In this document: positions 35,185 through 43,714 of the stretch, piece after piece
Layout: the number at the start of each line of letters is the position of its first letter
Numbering within the stretch: the first letter of the stretch is position 1
DNA from: Microbulbifer flavimaris
GTDB lineage: Bacteria > Pseudomonadota > Gammaproteobacteria > Pseudomonadales > Cellvibrionaceae
DNA: 64,000 nucleotides
NCBI RefSeq assembly: GCF_001641755.2
Contig: NZ_LRFG02000002.1
Coordinates: 558,001 to 622,000, forward strand
Direction of reading: 5' to 3'
The notes under the pieces: model-generated
Database searches by the model: none
The model's input: only the letters and a program-made list of their open reading frames with translations
What the model was told of the DNA's origin: nothing
Made by a program: the position numbers and the translations under genes

Positions 35185-36018
35185 CTATATAGCCACCGGT
35201 GCCGGGATATGGGGATGGGCCTCGTAGCCCTGAAGCTCGAAGTCCTCGAAGCGGAACGCAAAGAGATCATCGACCTCTGGATTGAGCCGCATCTGCGGCA
35301 GCGGCAGCGGCTCCCGTGACAGCTGCTCTTCTACCTGCTCCAGGTGATTCAGGTACAGGTGCGCATCGCCAAAGGTATGAATGAATTCCCCGGGCTGCAG
35401 ATCGCAGACCTGCGCCAGCATCAGGGTCAGCAGGCTGTAGGAGGCGATATTGAACGGCACCCCCAGGAAAATATCGGCGCTGCGCTGGTACAGCTGGCAG
35501 GACAGCTTGCCGTCGGCCACATAGAACTGGAACAGGGCGTGACAGGGCGCGAGAGCCATACGGCCGGCGGCGGCATTATCCGCCGGGGAAACGCCCTCAT
35601 CCGGCAGGTCCGCCGGGTTCCAGGCGCTGATGATCAGGCGGCGGGAATCGGGCCGGGTCTTCAACTGCTCCACCAGCTCCGAAATCTGGTCAATCTGGCG
35701 GCCGTCCGCTGTCGGCCAGGAGCGCCACTGGTGACCGTAAACAGGACCGAGATCGCCACTTTCGGTCGCCCAGCCATCCCAGATGCGCACGCCGTGTTCC
35801 TTCAGGTAGCCGATATTGGTGTCGCCTTTCAGGAACCACAGCAGCTCGTGAATGATCGAGCGCAGGTGGAGCTTCTTGGTGGTCACCAGGGGAAAGCCCT
35901 CGGCGAGATCGAATCGCATCTGGTAGCCGAACACGCTGATAGTGCCGGTGCCGGTACGGTCGCTCTTGCGGGTGCCGTTGTCGCGCACATGGCGCATGAG
36001 TTCGAGATACTGCTTCAT
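35185..36018 (-). CDS. thyA: Thymidylate synthase
   Basis: Methylates dUMP to dTMP using methylene-tetrahydrofolate and releases dihydrofolate for FolA. The motif [13 protein letters not shown] carries the catalytic cysteine. [11 protein letters not shown]-type (here [18 protein letters not shown]) and [16 protein letters not shown] bind substrate. At 277 aa it has a short extra stretch ([17 protein letters not shown]) just before the catalytic loop compared with E. coli (264). It lies between lgt and folA, with 6 bp to lgt. Confidence 0.95.
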   Translation of the reverse strand: MKQYLELMRHVRDNGTRKSDRTGTGTISVFGYQMRFDLAEGFPLVTTKKLHLRSIIHELLWFLKGDTNIGYLKEHGVRIWDGWATESGDLGPVYGHQWRSWPTADGRQIDQISELVEQLKTRPDSRRLIISAWNPADLPDEGVSPADNAAAGRMALAPCHALFQFYVADGKLSCQLYQRSADIFLGVPFNIASYSLLTLMLAQVCDLQPGEFIHTFGDAHLYLNHLEQVEEQLSREPLPLPQMRLNPEVDDLFAFRFEDFELQGYEAHPHIPAPVAI

Positions 36019-36024
36019 CTTTAT

Positions 36025-36846
36025 TCAGGTTCCACTCTTGGCCGCGGTGCGCCCTTCGGGCAGCGGCTGGGTACGGTAGCTCCACACCAGCAGGGCAATA
36101 CCGGCGGCGATCATGGGTAAACTCAACAACTGGCCGCGGGTCATCCAGCCGAACAGGTCGAAGCCGATGTGGCCGTCCGGCTCGCGCACAAACTCCACCA
36201 GGAAACGGAACACACCGTAGAACAGCACGAACATACCGCCCACTGCCAACCGCGGTCGCGGCTTGCTGGAGAACCACCACAGTATTGCGAACAGCACCAG
36301 GCCCTCGAGAAATGCCTGGTAAAGCTGCGACGGGTGGCGCACCAGTTGCTCCGGATCCCGCGGGAATATCATGCCCCACGGCGCATCCGTGGGGCGCCCC
36401 CAGAGCTCCTGCCCGATAAAGTTGCCGAGCCGCCCGAGACCGAGGCCAATCGGCACCAGGGGCGCCACGAAATCAATCAGCGCGGGGAAAGTGGTGCCGA
36501 TCTTGCGAGCATAGATAGCGGCGGCCAGCATCACACCGATGAGGCCACCGTGGAAGCTCATGCCCCCCTCCCAGACTTTAAACAGCGACAGAGGGTCGGC
36601 GACAAGCTGTGGGAAGTTGTAGAAAAACATGTATCCGAAACGACCACCGACCACCACACCGACAGCGCAATAGAGGATCAGGTCCTCCACCTCAGACTTG
36701 ATCACCGGCGACCAGGACTTGCGGCTGCGGCGCAAAGCCAGCCACCAGGCGGCAATAAAACCGCCGAGGTACATCAGGCCATACCAATGCACCTTGAGCG
36801 GGCCGATGGCTACGGCGACGGGATCGATCTGCGGATAGGGAATCAT
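36025..36846 (-). CDS. lgt: Prolipoprotein diacylglyceryl transferase
   Basis: Transfers diacylglycerol from phosphatidylglycerol to the lipobox cysteine of prolipoproteins in the inner membrane, the first step of lipoprotein maturation. Seven hydrophobic segments are visible. Signature motifs are MSFHGGLIGVML and GRLGNFIGQELWGRPTD. It starts the lgt-thyA-folA run and would act on the imelysin-like and SLT-type lipoproteins also encoded in this window. Length 273 aa is normal. Confidence 0.95.
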   Translation of the reverse strand: MIPYPQIDPVAVAIGPLKVHWYGLMYLGGFIAAWWLALRRSRKSWSPVIKSEVEDLILYCAVGVVVGGRFGYMFFYNFPQLVADPLSLFKVWEGGMSFHGGLIGVMLAAAIYARKIGTTFPALIDFVAPLVPIGLGLGRLGNFIGQELWGRPTDAPWGMIFPRDPEQLVRHPSQLYQAFLEGLVLFAILWWFSSKPRPRLAVGGMFVLFYGVFRFLVEFVREPDGHIGFDLFGWMTRGQLLSLPMIAAGIALLVWSYRTQPLPEGRTAAKSGT

Positions 36847-36978
36847 CGGCTGTTCACTATGGTTGGCGTGTAGAATCAGGCGGAAATCTTACCAGAAGCC
36901 CGCAGCCGAGTAATGGCCTCACAGTCGCCCGCGCGACTGGCTATCATTCCCCCTCCGGAGCGAAAAGCCTGACGACCT

Positions 36979-37815
36979 ATGTGCCTGCTGCTGTTTGCCT
37001 ACCACTGCCACCCGAACTACCCGCTGCTGATGCTGGCCAACCGGGACGAGTTCTATCAGCGCCCCACTGAAGCAGCCGCCCCCTGGCCCGGGGGCCAGAT
37101 GGTAGCCGGGCGGGATCTGGAGGGCGGTGGTACCTGGGCGGGGATTGCACCCGGCAGGGTGGCGGCGGTGACCAATATCCGGGAACCCCATATCCCCGGC
37201 CCACCCGATGCCCTGTCGCGCGGCGATATCCCGCGGGGATTCCTGCAGGGCGACAGCGCCCCCCTCGACTATGCCAATTCACTGCAGAGCGACCGCTACC
37301 GGGGCTTCAATACCGTCCTGTTCCGGCTGGGCGCGGATGACGAACTGGTCTGCGCCGGCAACCGACACCAGCCGTTTCGCTTCGCCCCCGGGGTTCACGG
37401 CATTTCCAATGGCGCCCCCGATGCCCCCTGGCCCAAGGTGGAGCGGGGACGCGCCGCCCTGGCCGAGCTGCTCAATGGCCGGGGCCCCGACCTCAGTCAC
37501 GACAGTTTTGTCGAGCGGGCCATGGAGCTGCTACGGGATGAGCGGCCTGCGCCCCGCGGGGAACTGCCGCACACCGGCGTCGGCACGGACCTGGAGAAGG
37601 CCCTGTCGCCGATTTTTGTCCGCATCGAGCGAGGGGACTTCCCCGGCAGCATCGCCGGCGAGGCTCCCGGCCCCTATGGCACCCGCGCCAGCACAATAAT
37701 TGCCGTCACCCGGGATGGCACTACCCAGCTCTGGGAACAGACCTATCAAGATGGCAAGCCCGCCGGCCAGATCCGCCAGTTCACCCTCTCCGCGACTCAG
37801 CAGGGCCACCTGTGA
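36979..37815 (+). CDS. NRDE (TANGO2-like) family protein
   Basis: A 278-aa protein of the NRDE family, named for the motif present here as LANRDEFYQRPT (residues about 19-30). The N-terminus MCLLLFAYHCHPNYPL with Cys2 as potential nucleophile after Met removal recalls N-terminal nucleophile (Ntn) folds. Other family features are GGTWAGIAPGRVAAVTN, ISNGAPDAPWPKV and YGTRASTIIAV. Human TANGO2 is linked to metabolic disease, but the biochemical function of bacterial members is unknown. It is monocistronic. Confidence 0.9.
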   Translation: MCLLLFAYHCHPNYPLLMLANRDEFYQRPTEAAAPWPGGQMVAGRDLEGGGTWAGIAPGRVAAVTNIREPHIPGPPDALSRGDIPRGFLQGDSAPLDYANSLQSDRYRGFNTVLFRLGADDELVCAGNRHQPFRFAPGVHGISNGAPDAPWPKVERGRAALAELLNGRGPDLSHDSFVERAMELLRDERPAPRGELPHTGVGTDLEKALSPIFVRIERGDFPGSIAGEAPGPYGTRASTIIAVTRDGTTQLWEQTYQDGKPAGQIRQFTLSATQQGHL

Positions 37816-38110
37816 CCAGTATTTCCCAGCCGGGCCATGCATTTTCCTAGGGTGAAATGATTCCAGCGCCAAGCAAATTTCGCATTTGTTGCCATACTTA
37901 CTTTCACGGGTCCGATTTGGTTGAGTTTCGTGCCGCCAAGCCGGCCCATATAAGGAAAGTCGCGCGGGACGCATGACAATGGCGAGCCGTCGATAGATAT
38001 CGACGAACAACAGGACCGGCTCGCCGCAGGTTGGGAAGGTATGAACGATCTGGCGCCCGGCTTCTAATCATGGATTCGCAGACCGGGCCCTGCAGCATCG
38101 CTGAGGTACC

Positions 38111-40069
38111 ATGTCGTATTTCAACCCAGAGCGCCGCAAACGCAAGTCGCCTTTACCGCTGCTGATTCTCGGCAGCCTGTGCGTTTTTGCCCTTTATTAC
38201 GCCTTTAGTGCAAACCAGAAAACCGTTCCGGTGCTACCCGAAAATGCGGTAAAGCAACACCTGATCCGCTGGCTGGTGGACAACCCGGAATCCTGGCCCG
38301 CACAGGACCCCATCTTCAACCCGGCAGCGGTCAAGCGTATCTATGAACGCACCGACTACCGGCTGCTCTGGTTCGACAACTACAGCCTGAGCGACACCGC
38401 CAATGACCTCATCAAGCAGCTGACTGCGGTCAGTTCCGGCAACCACAGCAGCATGGTGGGCTATCGCTATCACCTGGGCTATTTTGACCGCACGCTGCGG
38501 GATTCCCCCCAGCGGTTGCAAATGGCCGCCGTGCTGGACGTGCTGCTGACCGACGCTTTCGTGTCCTATGCCCAGGATACGCAGCTGGACAAGCTCAAGC
38601 CCCGCAGCCGCCCCAAGCGCGACGTCACTCCGGTAAGCACCCTGGAGACGGGCTTCCGCCTCGCCAGCCACCGCGTGGGCCGCCAGGGCTCCCCCAACCC
38701 GAGTGGGCGCCAGTATTTCCGTGGCTACAATCGCGCCGACACCAGCGGCAATAGCCGCTATCGTCGCGACTCGAACATCGACCGGTCGCAGCACTACTCC
38801 GGCAGCAACCGCTCTTCCTACCGCGCGCTGCCGCGCCCCTCTTACCGCAGCAACGCCACTGCGCGCCAGAACAACACCCGCTTTGCGCCCGGCGGCCTGC
38901 CGCCCCGCAACGGCTACCAGCGCTACCTCCGCAATGAGGGGGGAATGCCCACGGTGGGCCGGGTTCCGGAAAACAGCGAGGGACCCTATTACCCGGGCAA
39001 TGACCCCTTTGGCAACGATGCCTCTGCCCTGCGCTATGAGCTGGATCGCTACCGTCAGATCGCTGCCAGTGGCCGCTGGCGCCCGATGCCCCGGGGTCCG
39101 GCCATGACCATCGGCGCCAAGCACCCCCACGTGGCCCTGCTGCGCGATATGCTGACCCTGTACGGGGATTACCGCGGCTACTACGGCTATGGCGGCGAAC
39201 GCGACAAGTTCGATCGCGGCCTGCACGAGGCAGTCCTGCGCTTCCAGGAGCGCCACGGCCTCAAAGCCGACGGCATTGTCGGCCGCGAGACCCGCAAGCG
39301 CCTCAACCTGTCACCAACCGCGCGGATTCGCATTATCGAGACCAACATCCGGCGCCGGGAGAAGCTGCCGGCCGAGCTTGGCGAGCGCTTTATTCAGGTC
39401 AACATTCCCGCGTACCGCCTCAAATATGTGGAGAACGATCGCGTGCGCCTGTCCATGAAGGTGGTCGTGGGTAAACCCAAGCACGCCACACCGGAAATCA
39501 ACACCCGGGTGAGCCGGGTGGTCTTCAACCCCACCTGGACGGTGCCGCGCAGCATCCTGGTCAAGGACATTCTGCCCAAGGCCAAGGCCGACCCCGGTGG
39601 TATGCAGCGCATGGGTTACCGGGTCGTAAACGGCAGTGGGGACCACCTGCCACTGACCCCGAAGAACCTGTCCGCCGCGCGCCAGGGCTCCTACCTCATG
39701 CGCCAGCTGGGTGGCGGGGAGAATATCCTGGGCAGGGTCAAGTTTGAGATCCCCAACAGCGATGAGATCTACCTCCACGACACCCGCGCCCGCAGCCTCT
39801 TCTCCCTCACCGAGCGGGGTTACAGCCACGGCTGCATCCGCCTGGAAAAACCCCGCCACCTGGCCGAGGCCCTGCTGAGCCCGGAGGGCGACTGGGACCA
39901 GTGGCGCATCGACCAGTTGACCGTGGGCGATGAAACCACCGAGGTGCGCCTCAAGGAGAACGTGAAGGTGTATCTCACCTACTGGACCGCCTGGGTGGAC
40001 GGCCAGGGGCGCCTCAACTTCCGCCCGGACATCTACGGCAAGGACGGGTTGTCCGCCAACCAGTTCTGA
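38111..40069 (+). CDS. YcbB-type L,D-transpeptidase with a low-complexity insert
   Basis: Catalyses 3-3 (mDAP-mDAP) cross-links in peptidoglycan, bypassing D,D-transpeptidases. The N-terminus has one signal-anchor (LPLLILGSLCVFALYYAFS). The scaffold region (about 50-165) precedes a Ser/Arg/Tyr/Asn-rich low-complexity insert (about 175-300). A peptidoglycan-binding domain follows (ALLRDMLTLYGDYRG..FQERHGLKADGIVG, about 345-400). The C-terminal YkuD domain has the catalytic site in GYSHGCIRLEKP, with H573 and C575. At 652 aa it is the full YcbB-like architecture. It is the first of three tandem paralogues. Confidence 0.9.
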   Translation: MSYFNPERRKRKSPLPLLILGSLCVFALYYAFSANQKTVPVLPENAVKQHLIRWLVDNPESWPAQDPIFNPAAVKRIYERTDYRLLWFDNYSLSDTANDLIKQLTAVSSGNHSSMVGYRYHLGYFDRTLRDSPQRLQMAAVLDVLLTDAFVSYAQDTQLDKLKPRSRPKRDVTPVSTLETGFRLASHRVGRQGSPNPSGRQYFRGYNRADTSGNSRYRRDSNIDRSQHYSGSNRSSYRALPRPSYRSNATARQNNTRFAPGGLPPRNGYQRYLRNEGGMPTVGRVPENSEGPYYPGNDPFGNDASALRYELDRYRQIAASGRWRPMPRGPAMTIGAKHPHVALLRDMLTLYGDYRGYYGYGGERDKFDRGLHEAVLRFQERHGLKADGIVGRETRKRLNLSPTARIRIIETNIRRREKLPAELGERFIQVNIPAYRLKYVENDRVRLSMKVVVGKPKHATPEINTRVSRVVFNPTWTVPRSILVKDILPKAKADPGGMQRMGYRVVNGSGDHLPLTPKNLSAARQGSYLMRQLGGGENILGRVKFEIPNSDEIYLHDTRARSLFSLTERGYSHGCIRLEKPRHLAEALLSPEGDWDQWRIDQLTVGDETTEVRLKENVKVYLTYWTAWVDGQGRLNFRPDIYGKDGLSANQF

Positions 40070-40076
40070 ACCCGTT

Positions 40077-40106
40077 GCCGGGGCGGAGCGCACGATCCGC
40101 CCCGGC
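40077..40106 (+). other. Strong hairpin between the first and second L,D-transpeptidase genes
   Basis: An 11-bp perfect stem GCCGGGGCGGA (40077-40087) with TCCGCCCCGGC (40096-40106), 8-nt loop. There is no T tract downstream, so it is not a classic terminator. It could be a processing or Rho-related site. Confidence 0.45.
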
Positions 40107-40241
40107 GCCGATATTCCCACCGCTCGCCCGCCCTGCGGGCAACCCATCGCGCAAAAGACTTGGGGCCACCCCGGTCACAAGTTACTACTGTGAGCACGGC
40201 AACCCGTCAGCCTGACGCTTTCCGACTCACAGGGGTAAGTT

Positions 40242-41513
40242 ATGGGTGTTGGCAATTCCCTCAATCACTTCCAGGTGCGCTCTCAGCATTGCAGTGCGGC
40301 GGCCCTGGCACTCTTCTTCCTTCTCGGCACAGAACCGCTGGTCGCCGGTGAGACACCGGAACCGGGGGCAGCGGCAGCGACAGAACTCACCAGTCCCGAC
40401 CCGTTTACCCCCTACGGTCGCCAGCATGCGCTGATGCGCGAAGAGCTGGCCCGCTACCAGGCGCTCGCCGGGGGAGACCTGTGGCAGCCGCTGCCCAAGG
40501 GCCAGACACTGGCGCCCGGAGCCCGGGAACCGCGAGTGCTGCAGCTGCGCAGCCTGATGATGCTGTATGGCGACCTGCCCCTGCATGATCACGATGGCGG
40601 TGATGGCCGGCATGCCGATGAGTACGACCCCGACCTGCAGGCTGCGGTGCGCCGCTTCCAGCGCCGTCACGGCCTCAGGGAAGACGGCCTGGTGGACGAG
40701 CGCACCCGCGCTCGCCTGAATGTCGCGCCAGCCGACAGGGCCCACACCCTGGCGGCCAACCTCAGCCGCCTGCAGCAACTGCCCCGGGAACTGGGGCCCC
40801 GCTACATCCTGGTCAACATTCCCGATTTCAGCCTGAGACTGATGGAACAGGGCCGCGAGCAGTACCGCATGCGCGTCGTGGTGGGCAAGCCCAAACACGC
40901 CACACCACAGCTCTCCACCCGCATGACCCGCGTGGTCTTCAACCCCATCTGGCGGGTACCCCCCAGCATCGCCCTGAAGGAGCTGCTGCCCAAAGGCAGT
41001 GCTGCACTGCGTGCAAAGGGCTTCCGCCTTGTCAGCCACAGCGGCCGCTCGGTACCGTTCACCTCCGGTAATATCGCCGGTATCCGGCGCGGCAAGGTCA
41101 GCCTGCACCAGCGCGGTGGACCGGAGAATGCGCTCGGCCGGGTGAAGTTTGTGATTCCCAACCGGGACGCGATCTTTCTCCACGACACCAACAGTAAACA
41201 CCTGTTCAAGCGCCCGCAGCGGGCCTTCAGCCACGGTTGTATCCGCCTGGAAAAACCGCTGGAGTTCGCCCGCATGATGCTGCTGGAACAAAACGAGTGG
41301 CAGCCCGCCCGCGCTGAACAATACCTCAACAGCGGCCGCACCCGCGCCGTTACCCTGAAGAAGCCCCTGCCGGTCTATATCGCCTACTGGACGGCCTGGG
41401 TGGACGAGGACGGCTTGCTGCAGTTCCGCCCCGACATCTACGAGCGCGACGGTAATAACAGCCAGAGCGCCAGTGAAAAGAGTGCGGGGCCGGAGCAAGA
41501 CCAACCGGGGTGA
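40242..41513 (+). CDS. YcbB-type L,D-transpeptidase, shortened
   Basis: A 423-aa paralogue of the preceding gene that lacks the scaffold. It has a signal peptide (AAALALFFLLGTEPLVA), a peptidoglycan-binding domain (AVRRFQRRHGLREDGLVDE, about 125-150) and a YkuD domain with H331 and C333 in AFSHGCIRLEKP. The catalytic-domain lead VVGKPKHATP and NPIWRVPPSI match its neighbours. An AGGGG site precedes the ATG. It ends 6 bp before the next paralogue, so the two are co-transcribed. It likely forms or edits L,D-cross-links; its exact substrate preference is unknown. Confidence 0.88.
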   Translation: MGVGNSLNHFQVRSQHCSAAALALFFLLGTEPLVAGETPEPGAAAATELTSPDPFTPYGRQHALMREELARYQALAGGDLWQPLPKGQTLAPGAREPRVLQLRSLMMLYGDLPLHDHDGGDGRHADEYDPDLQAAVRRFQRRHGLREDGLVDERTRARLNVAPADRAHTLAANLSRLQQLPRELGPRYILVNIPDFSLRLMEQGREQYRMRVVVGKPKHATPQLSTRMTRVVFNPIWRVPPSIALKELLPKGSAALRAKGFRLVSHSGRSVPFTSGNIAGIRRGKVSLHQRGGPENALGRVKFVIPNRDAIFLHDTNSKHLFKRPQRAFSHGCIRLEKPLEFARMMLLEQNEWQPARAEQYLNSGRTRAVTLKKPLPVYIAYWTAWVDEDGLLQFRPDIYERDGNNSQSASEKSAGPEQDQPG

Positions 41514-41519
41514 TGAGCC

Positions 41520-42731
41520 ATGTCGCGCAAGCCATGCCGCTGGCATTTACTGGCGGCGACTATCGCAATCTCCATCAGCGCCCTCAGCGCCAGCTGGGCC
41601 GCGGAGCCTGGCGAGGGCACGGAAGAGCCAGCCCTGGATCCGGGCGCCGCGGCTCCTGCGCTGCACTCTGCCGCGGAACGCTACCGTGCCCTGATGGATC
41701 GCTGGAAGCCCCCCACCCCGGGACAACCCCTGTCACCGGGTGACCGCACCCCGCGCGTGGCAGAACTGCGGAACATCCTGAAACTCTATGGCGACTACCG
41801 CGGCACACCGGGCCCGCTTGCCGCCGACAGCCAGCCCGACTCCCAGCGCTACGACAGCGCCCTGTCCCGCGCGATCGAAAGCTACCAGCGGCGCCACGGC
41901 CTGGAGGTCACCGGTGATGCGGACCCCGCCACACTGGCACAGCTGTCCGTCTCACCCGCAGATCGGGCCGGGCAGCTGGAGGTGAATGCCGCGCGCTGGC
42001 AAAAACTGGCAAAGGGGACAGGCGACCGCTACCTGCTGGTCAATGTGCCCGCTTTTGAACTGCAACTGGTGGAGAAAGGCCGGGTAACCCTGCGCATGAA
42101 AACCGTGGTGGGCAAGACCAGTACACGCACGCCGATGCTGCGCAGCCGCGTGACCAATGTGGTCTTCAACCCCACCTGGACGGTGCCGCGCAGCATCCTC
42201 CTCACCGACCTGCTGCCAAAAGCGCGCAATAACCCGGAGGCCATGCACAAGCGCGGCTATCGCGTGGTCAATTACGGCAGCAGGGAAACCCGTCCGATCT
42301 CGCCGGAGACGATTTCAAGTGCCGCCGAGGGTCAGGCTACCCTGCGCCAGATCCCGGGGCACGGTAACTCTCTGGGGCGGGTCAAATTCGTGCTGCCCAA
42401 CAAGCAGGCCATCTTCCTGCACGATACCCAGGCCCAGAGCCTGTTTGAGCATAACGAGCGCGCCTTCAGCCACGGCTGTATCCGCCTCAAGGAACCGGAG
42501 GAGCTGGCCTATGCCCTGCTGCGCCCCCAGGGTTGGGACCGCACGCGGGTAGCAGAAGCCACCACCGGTGACGAGACCCTCAACATTCGTGTCGAGAATC
42601 CACCGCGCCTGTTTATTTCCTATCTCACCGCCTGGATCGATGCCGACGGGCGCCCGCATTTCCGCCGCGACATCTATCAACAGGACTCCCGCGAGGCGCC
42701 AGAGAACGCCGGAGACCGCCGGGGAGAGTAG
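41520..42731 (+). CDS. YcbB-type L,D-transpeptidase, shortened
   Basis: The third paralogue (403 aa), also missing the scaffold. A signal peptide (LLAATIAISISALSASWA) is followed by an acidic Pro/Ala-rich stretch, the peptidoglycan-binding segment (RAIESYQRRHGLEVTGDAD, about 120-140) and YkuD with H318 and C320 in AFSHGCIRLKEP. FNPTWTVPRSILLTDLLPKA is nearly identical to the first copy. It overlaps the ribosome-site region of the second gene. Nearly all YkuD residues are kept, so it should be active. Three copies suggest division of labour, for example polymer or growth-phase specificity; this is inference. Confidence 0.88.
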   Translation: MSRKPCRWHLLAATIAISISALSASWAAEPGEGTEEPALDPGAAAPALHSAAERYRALMDRWKPPTPGQPLSPGDRTPRVAELRNILKLYGDYRGTPGPLAADSQPDSQRYDSALSRAIESYQRRHGLEVTGDADPATLAQLSVSPADRAGQLEVNAARWQKLAKGTGDRYLLVNVPAFELQLVEKGRVTLRMKTVVGKTSTRTPMLRSRVTNVVFNPTWTVPRSILLTDLLPKARNNPEAMHKRGYRVVNYGSRETRPISPETISSAAEGQATLRQIPGHGNSLGRVKFVLPNKQAIFLHDTQAQSLFEHNERAFSHGCIRLKEPEELAYALLRPQGWDRTRVAEATTGDETLNIRVENPPRLFISYLTAWIDADGRPHFRRDIYQQDSREAPENAGDRRGE

Positions 42732-43076
42732 CGCCGCGCGCCTGTAAGCCGCCAATTCACTCGCTTACCGCCAAATTGAGTGCCTCCCGCACAAAATAAA
42801 ACCCAGCAGTCACAGAAAAATGGAATTTCAGCACGAAAGGCCTAAATGACAACGTTGTCGCGGAAAATGGACCTTATTTCGACTGAAAAGCATCAGATGA
42901 GTCGGCAGCCCTTAGCCTAAAAGAAAAAAATTCCAAGGCGAGGGTTCAATCAATTCCTGATTACCGCTCTACGGTTTGTAACCAATGGTTATTTTTTGTA
43001 CATTGACTCCCGAGCCCAACGGCAGTAACGCCACAGAGGGCTTGCCACGAGAACACCGAGAGGCGGAGATTAGGTT
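42732..43076. other. 345-bp intergenic interval before the mepK-like gene
   Basis: No gene or repeat is visible. It is AT-richer than the surroundings and holds the promoter-like pair TTGTAA/TACATT (42976-43004). Confidence 0.6.
42976..43004 (+). promoter_or_regulatory. Predicted sigma-70 promoter for the mepK-like gene
   Basis: TTGTAA (42976-42981) and TACATT (42999-43004) are separated by 17 bp. The ATG follows at 43077. Confidence 0.5.
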
Positions 43077-43622
43077 ATGAAACAGGAAATGAAAAATCCT
43101 TCCAGACGTCGATTCCTGGCTGTGACAGGTGCAGCAGCAGCAACCGTCGCCGCCGGACCGACTTTCGCCAAAGTAGGCAACGCGCGTACCCTGAAGATGC
43201 GCAACCTGCACACCGGCGAGCGTCTGAGCGCAGCTTACTGGTCTGGTGGTAGTTATGACAGCGCTGGCTTGAAGCAATTCAACCGCCTGCTGCGTGACCA
43301 CCGCGCCAACGAGGTAACACGCATGGACCCGAAACTGTTCGACATCGTGTACAAGCTGAAAGAAAAGCTGAACTTTAACGGCGAAGTGGAGATCATCTCC
43401 GGTTACCGTTCAGCCAAGACCAACGCCAAGCTGCGTGCCGCCGGCCGCGGTGTTGCCCGCCGCAGCTACCACACCCGCGGCATGGCACTGGACATCCGGA
43501 TGCCGGGCATCAGCACCACGCGACTGAAAAATGCCGCGAAGGCACTGCGTGCAGGTGGTGTAGGTCACTACCCGAAGAGCGGCTTCGTACATGTGGACAC
43601 CGGTCCCGTACGTAGCTGGTAA
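43077..43622 (+). CDS. MepK-like (YcbK, DUF882) peptidoglycan endopeptidase
   Basis: A 181-aa M15-type zinc hydrolase. E. coli MepK cleaves the 3-3 cross-links that YcbB-type transpeptidases make, and ycbB-ycbK are neighbours there as well as here. A Tat signal is seen (SRRRFL at 9-14, then [17 protein letters not shown]). The metal site fits H132 and D139 in YHTRGMALDIRMPG and H172 in VHVD, with ISGYRSAKTN before it. A good GGAG precedes the ATG. A terminator follows. The substrate preference is inferred from E. coli MepK. Confidence 0.9.
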   Translation: MKQEMKNPSRRRFLAVTGAAAATVAAGPTFAKVGNARTLKMRNLHTGERLSAAYWSGGSYDSAGLKQFNRLLRDHRANEVTRMDPKLFDIVYKLKEKLNFNGEVEIISGYRSAKTNAKLRAAGRGVARRSYHTRGMALDIRMPGISTTRLKNAAKALRAGGVGHYPKSGFVHVDTGPVRSW

Positions 43623-43658
43623 GCACCGCGGCCGGCCCGAGGGTCGGCTCCGCAACCA

Positions 43659-43688
43659 AAAAACCCCGGCAACAGCCGGGGTTTTTTG
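43659..43688. terminator. Bidirectional intrinsic terminator after the mepK-like gene
   Basis: CCCCGGC (43665-43671) pairs with GCCGGGG (43676-43682) around AACA, flanked by A6 and T6. It can end both the mepK-like transcript and the leftward imelysin transcript. Confidence 0.9.
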
Positions 43689-43714
43689 CTTTTCGCACAG
43701 GAGATTACGACCCA

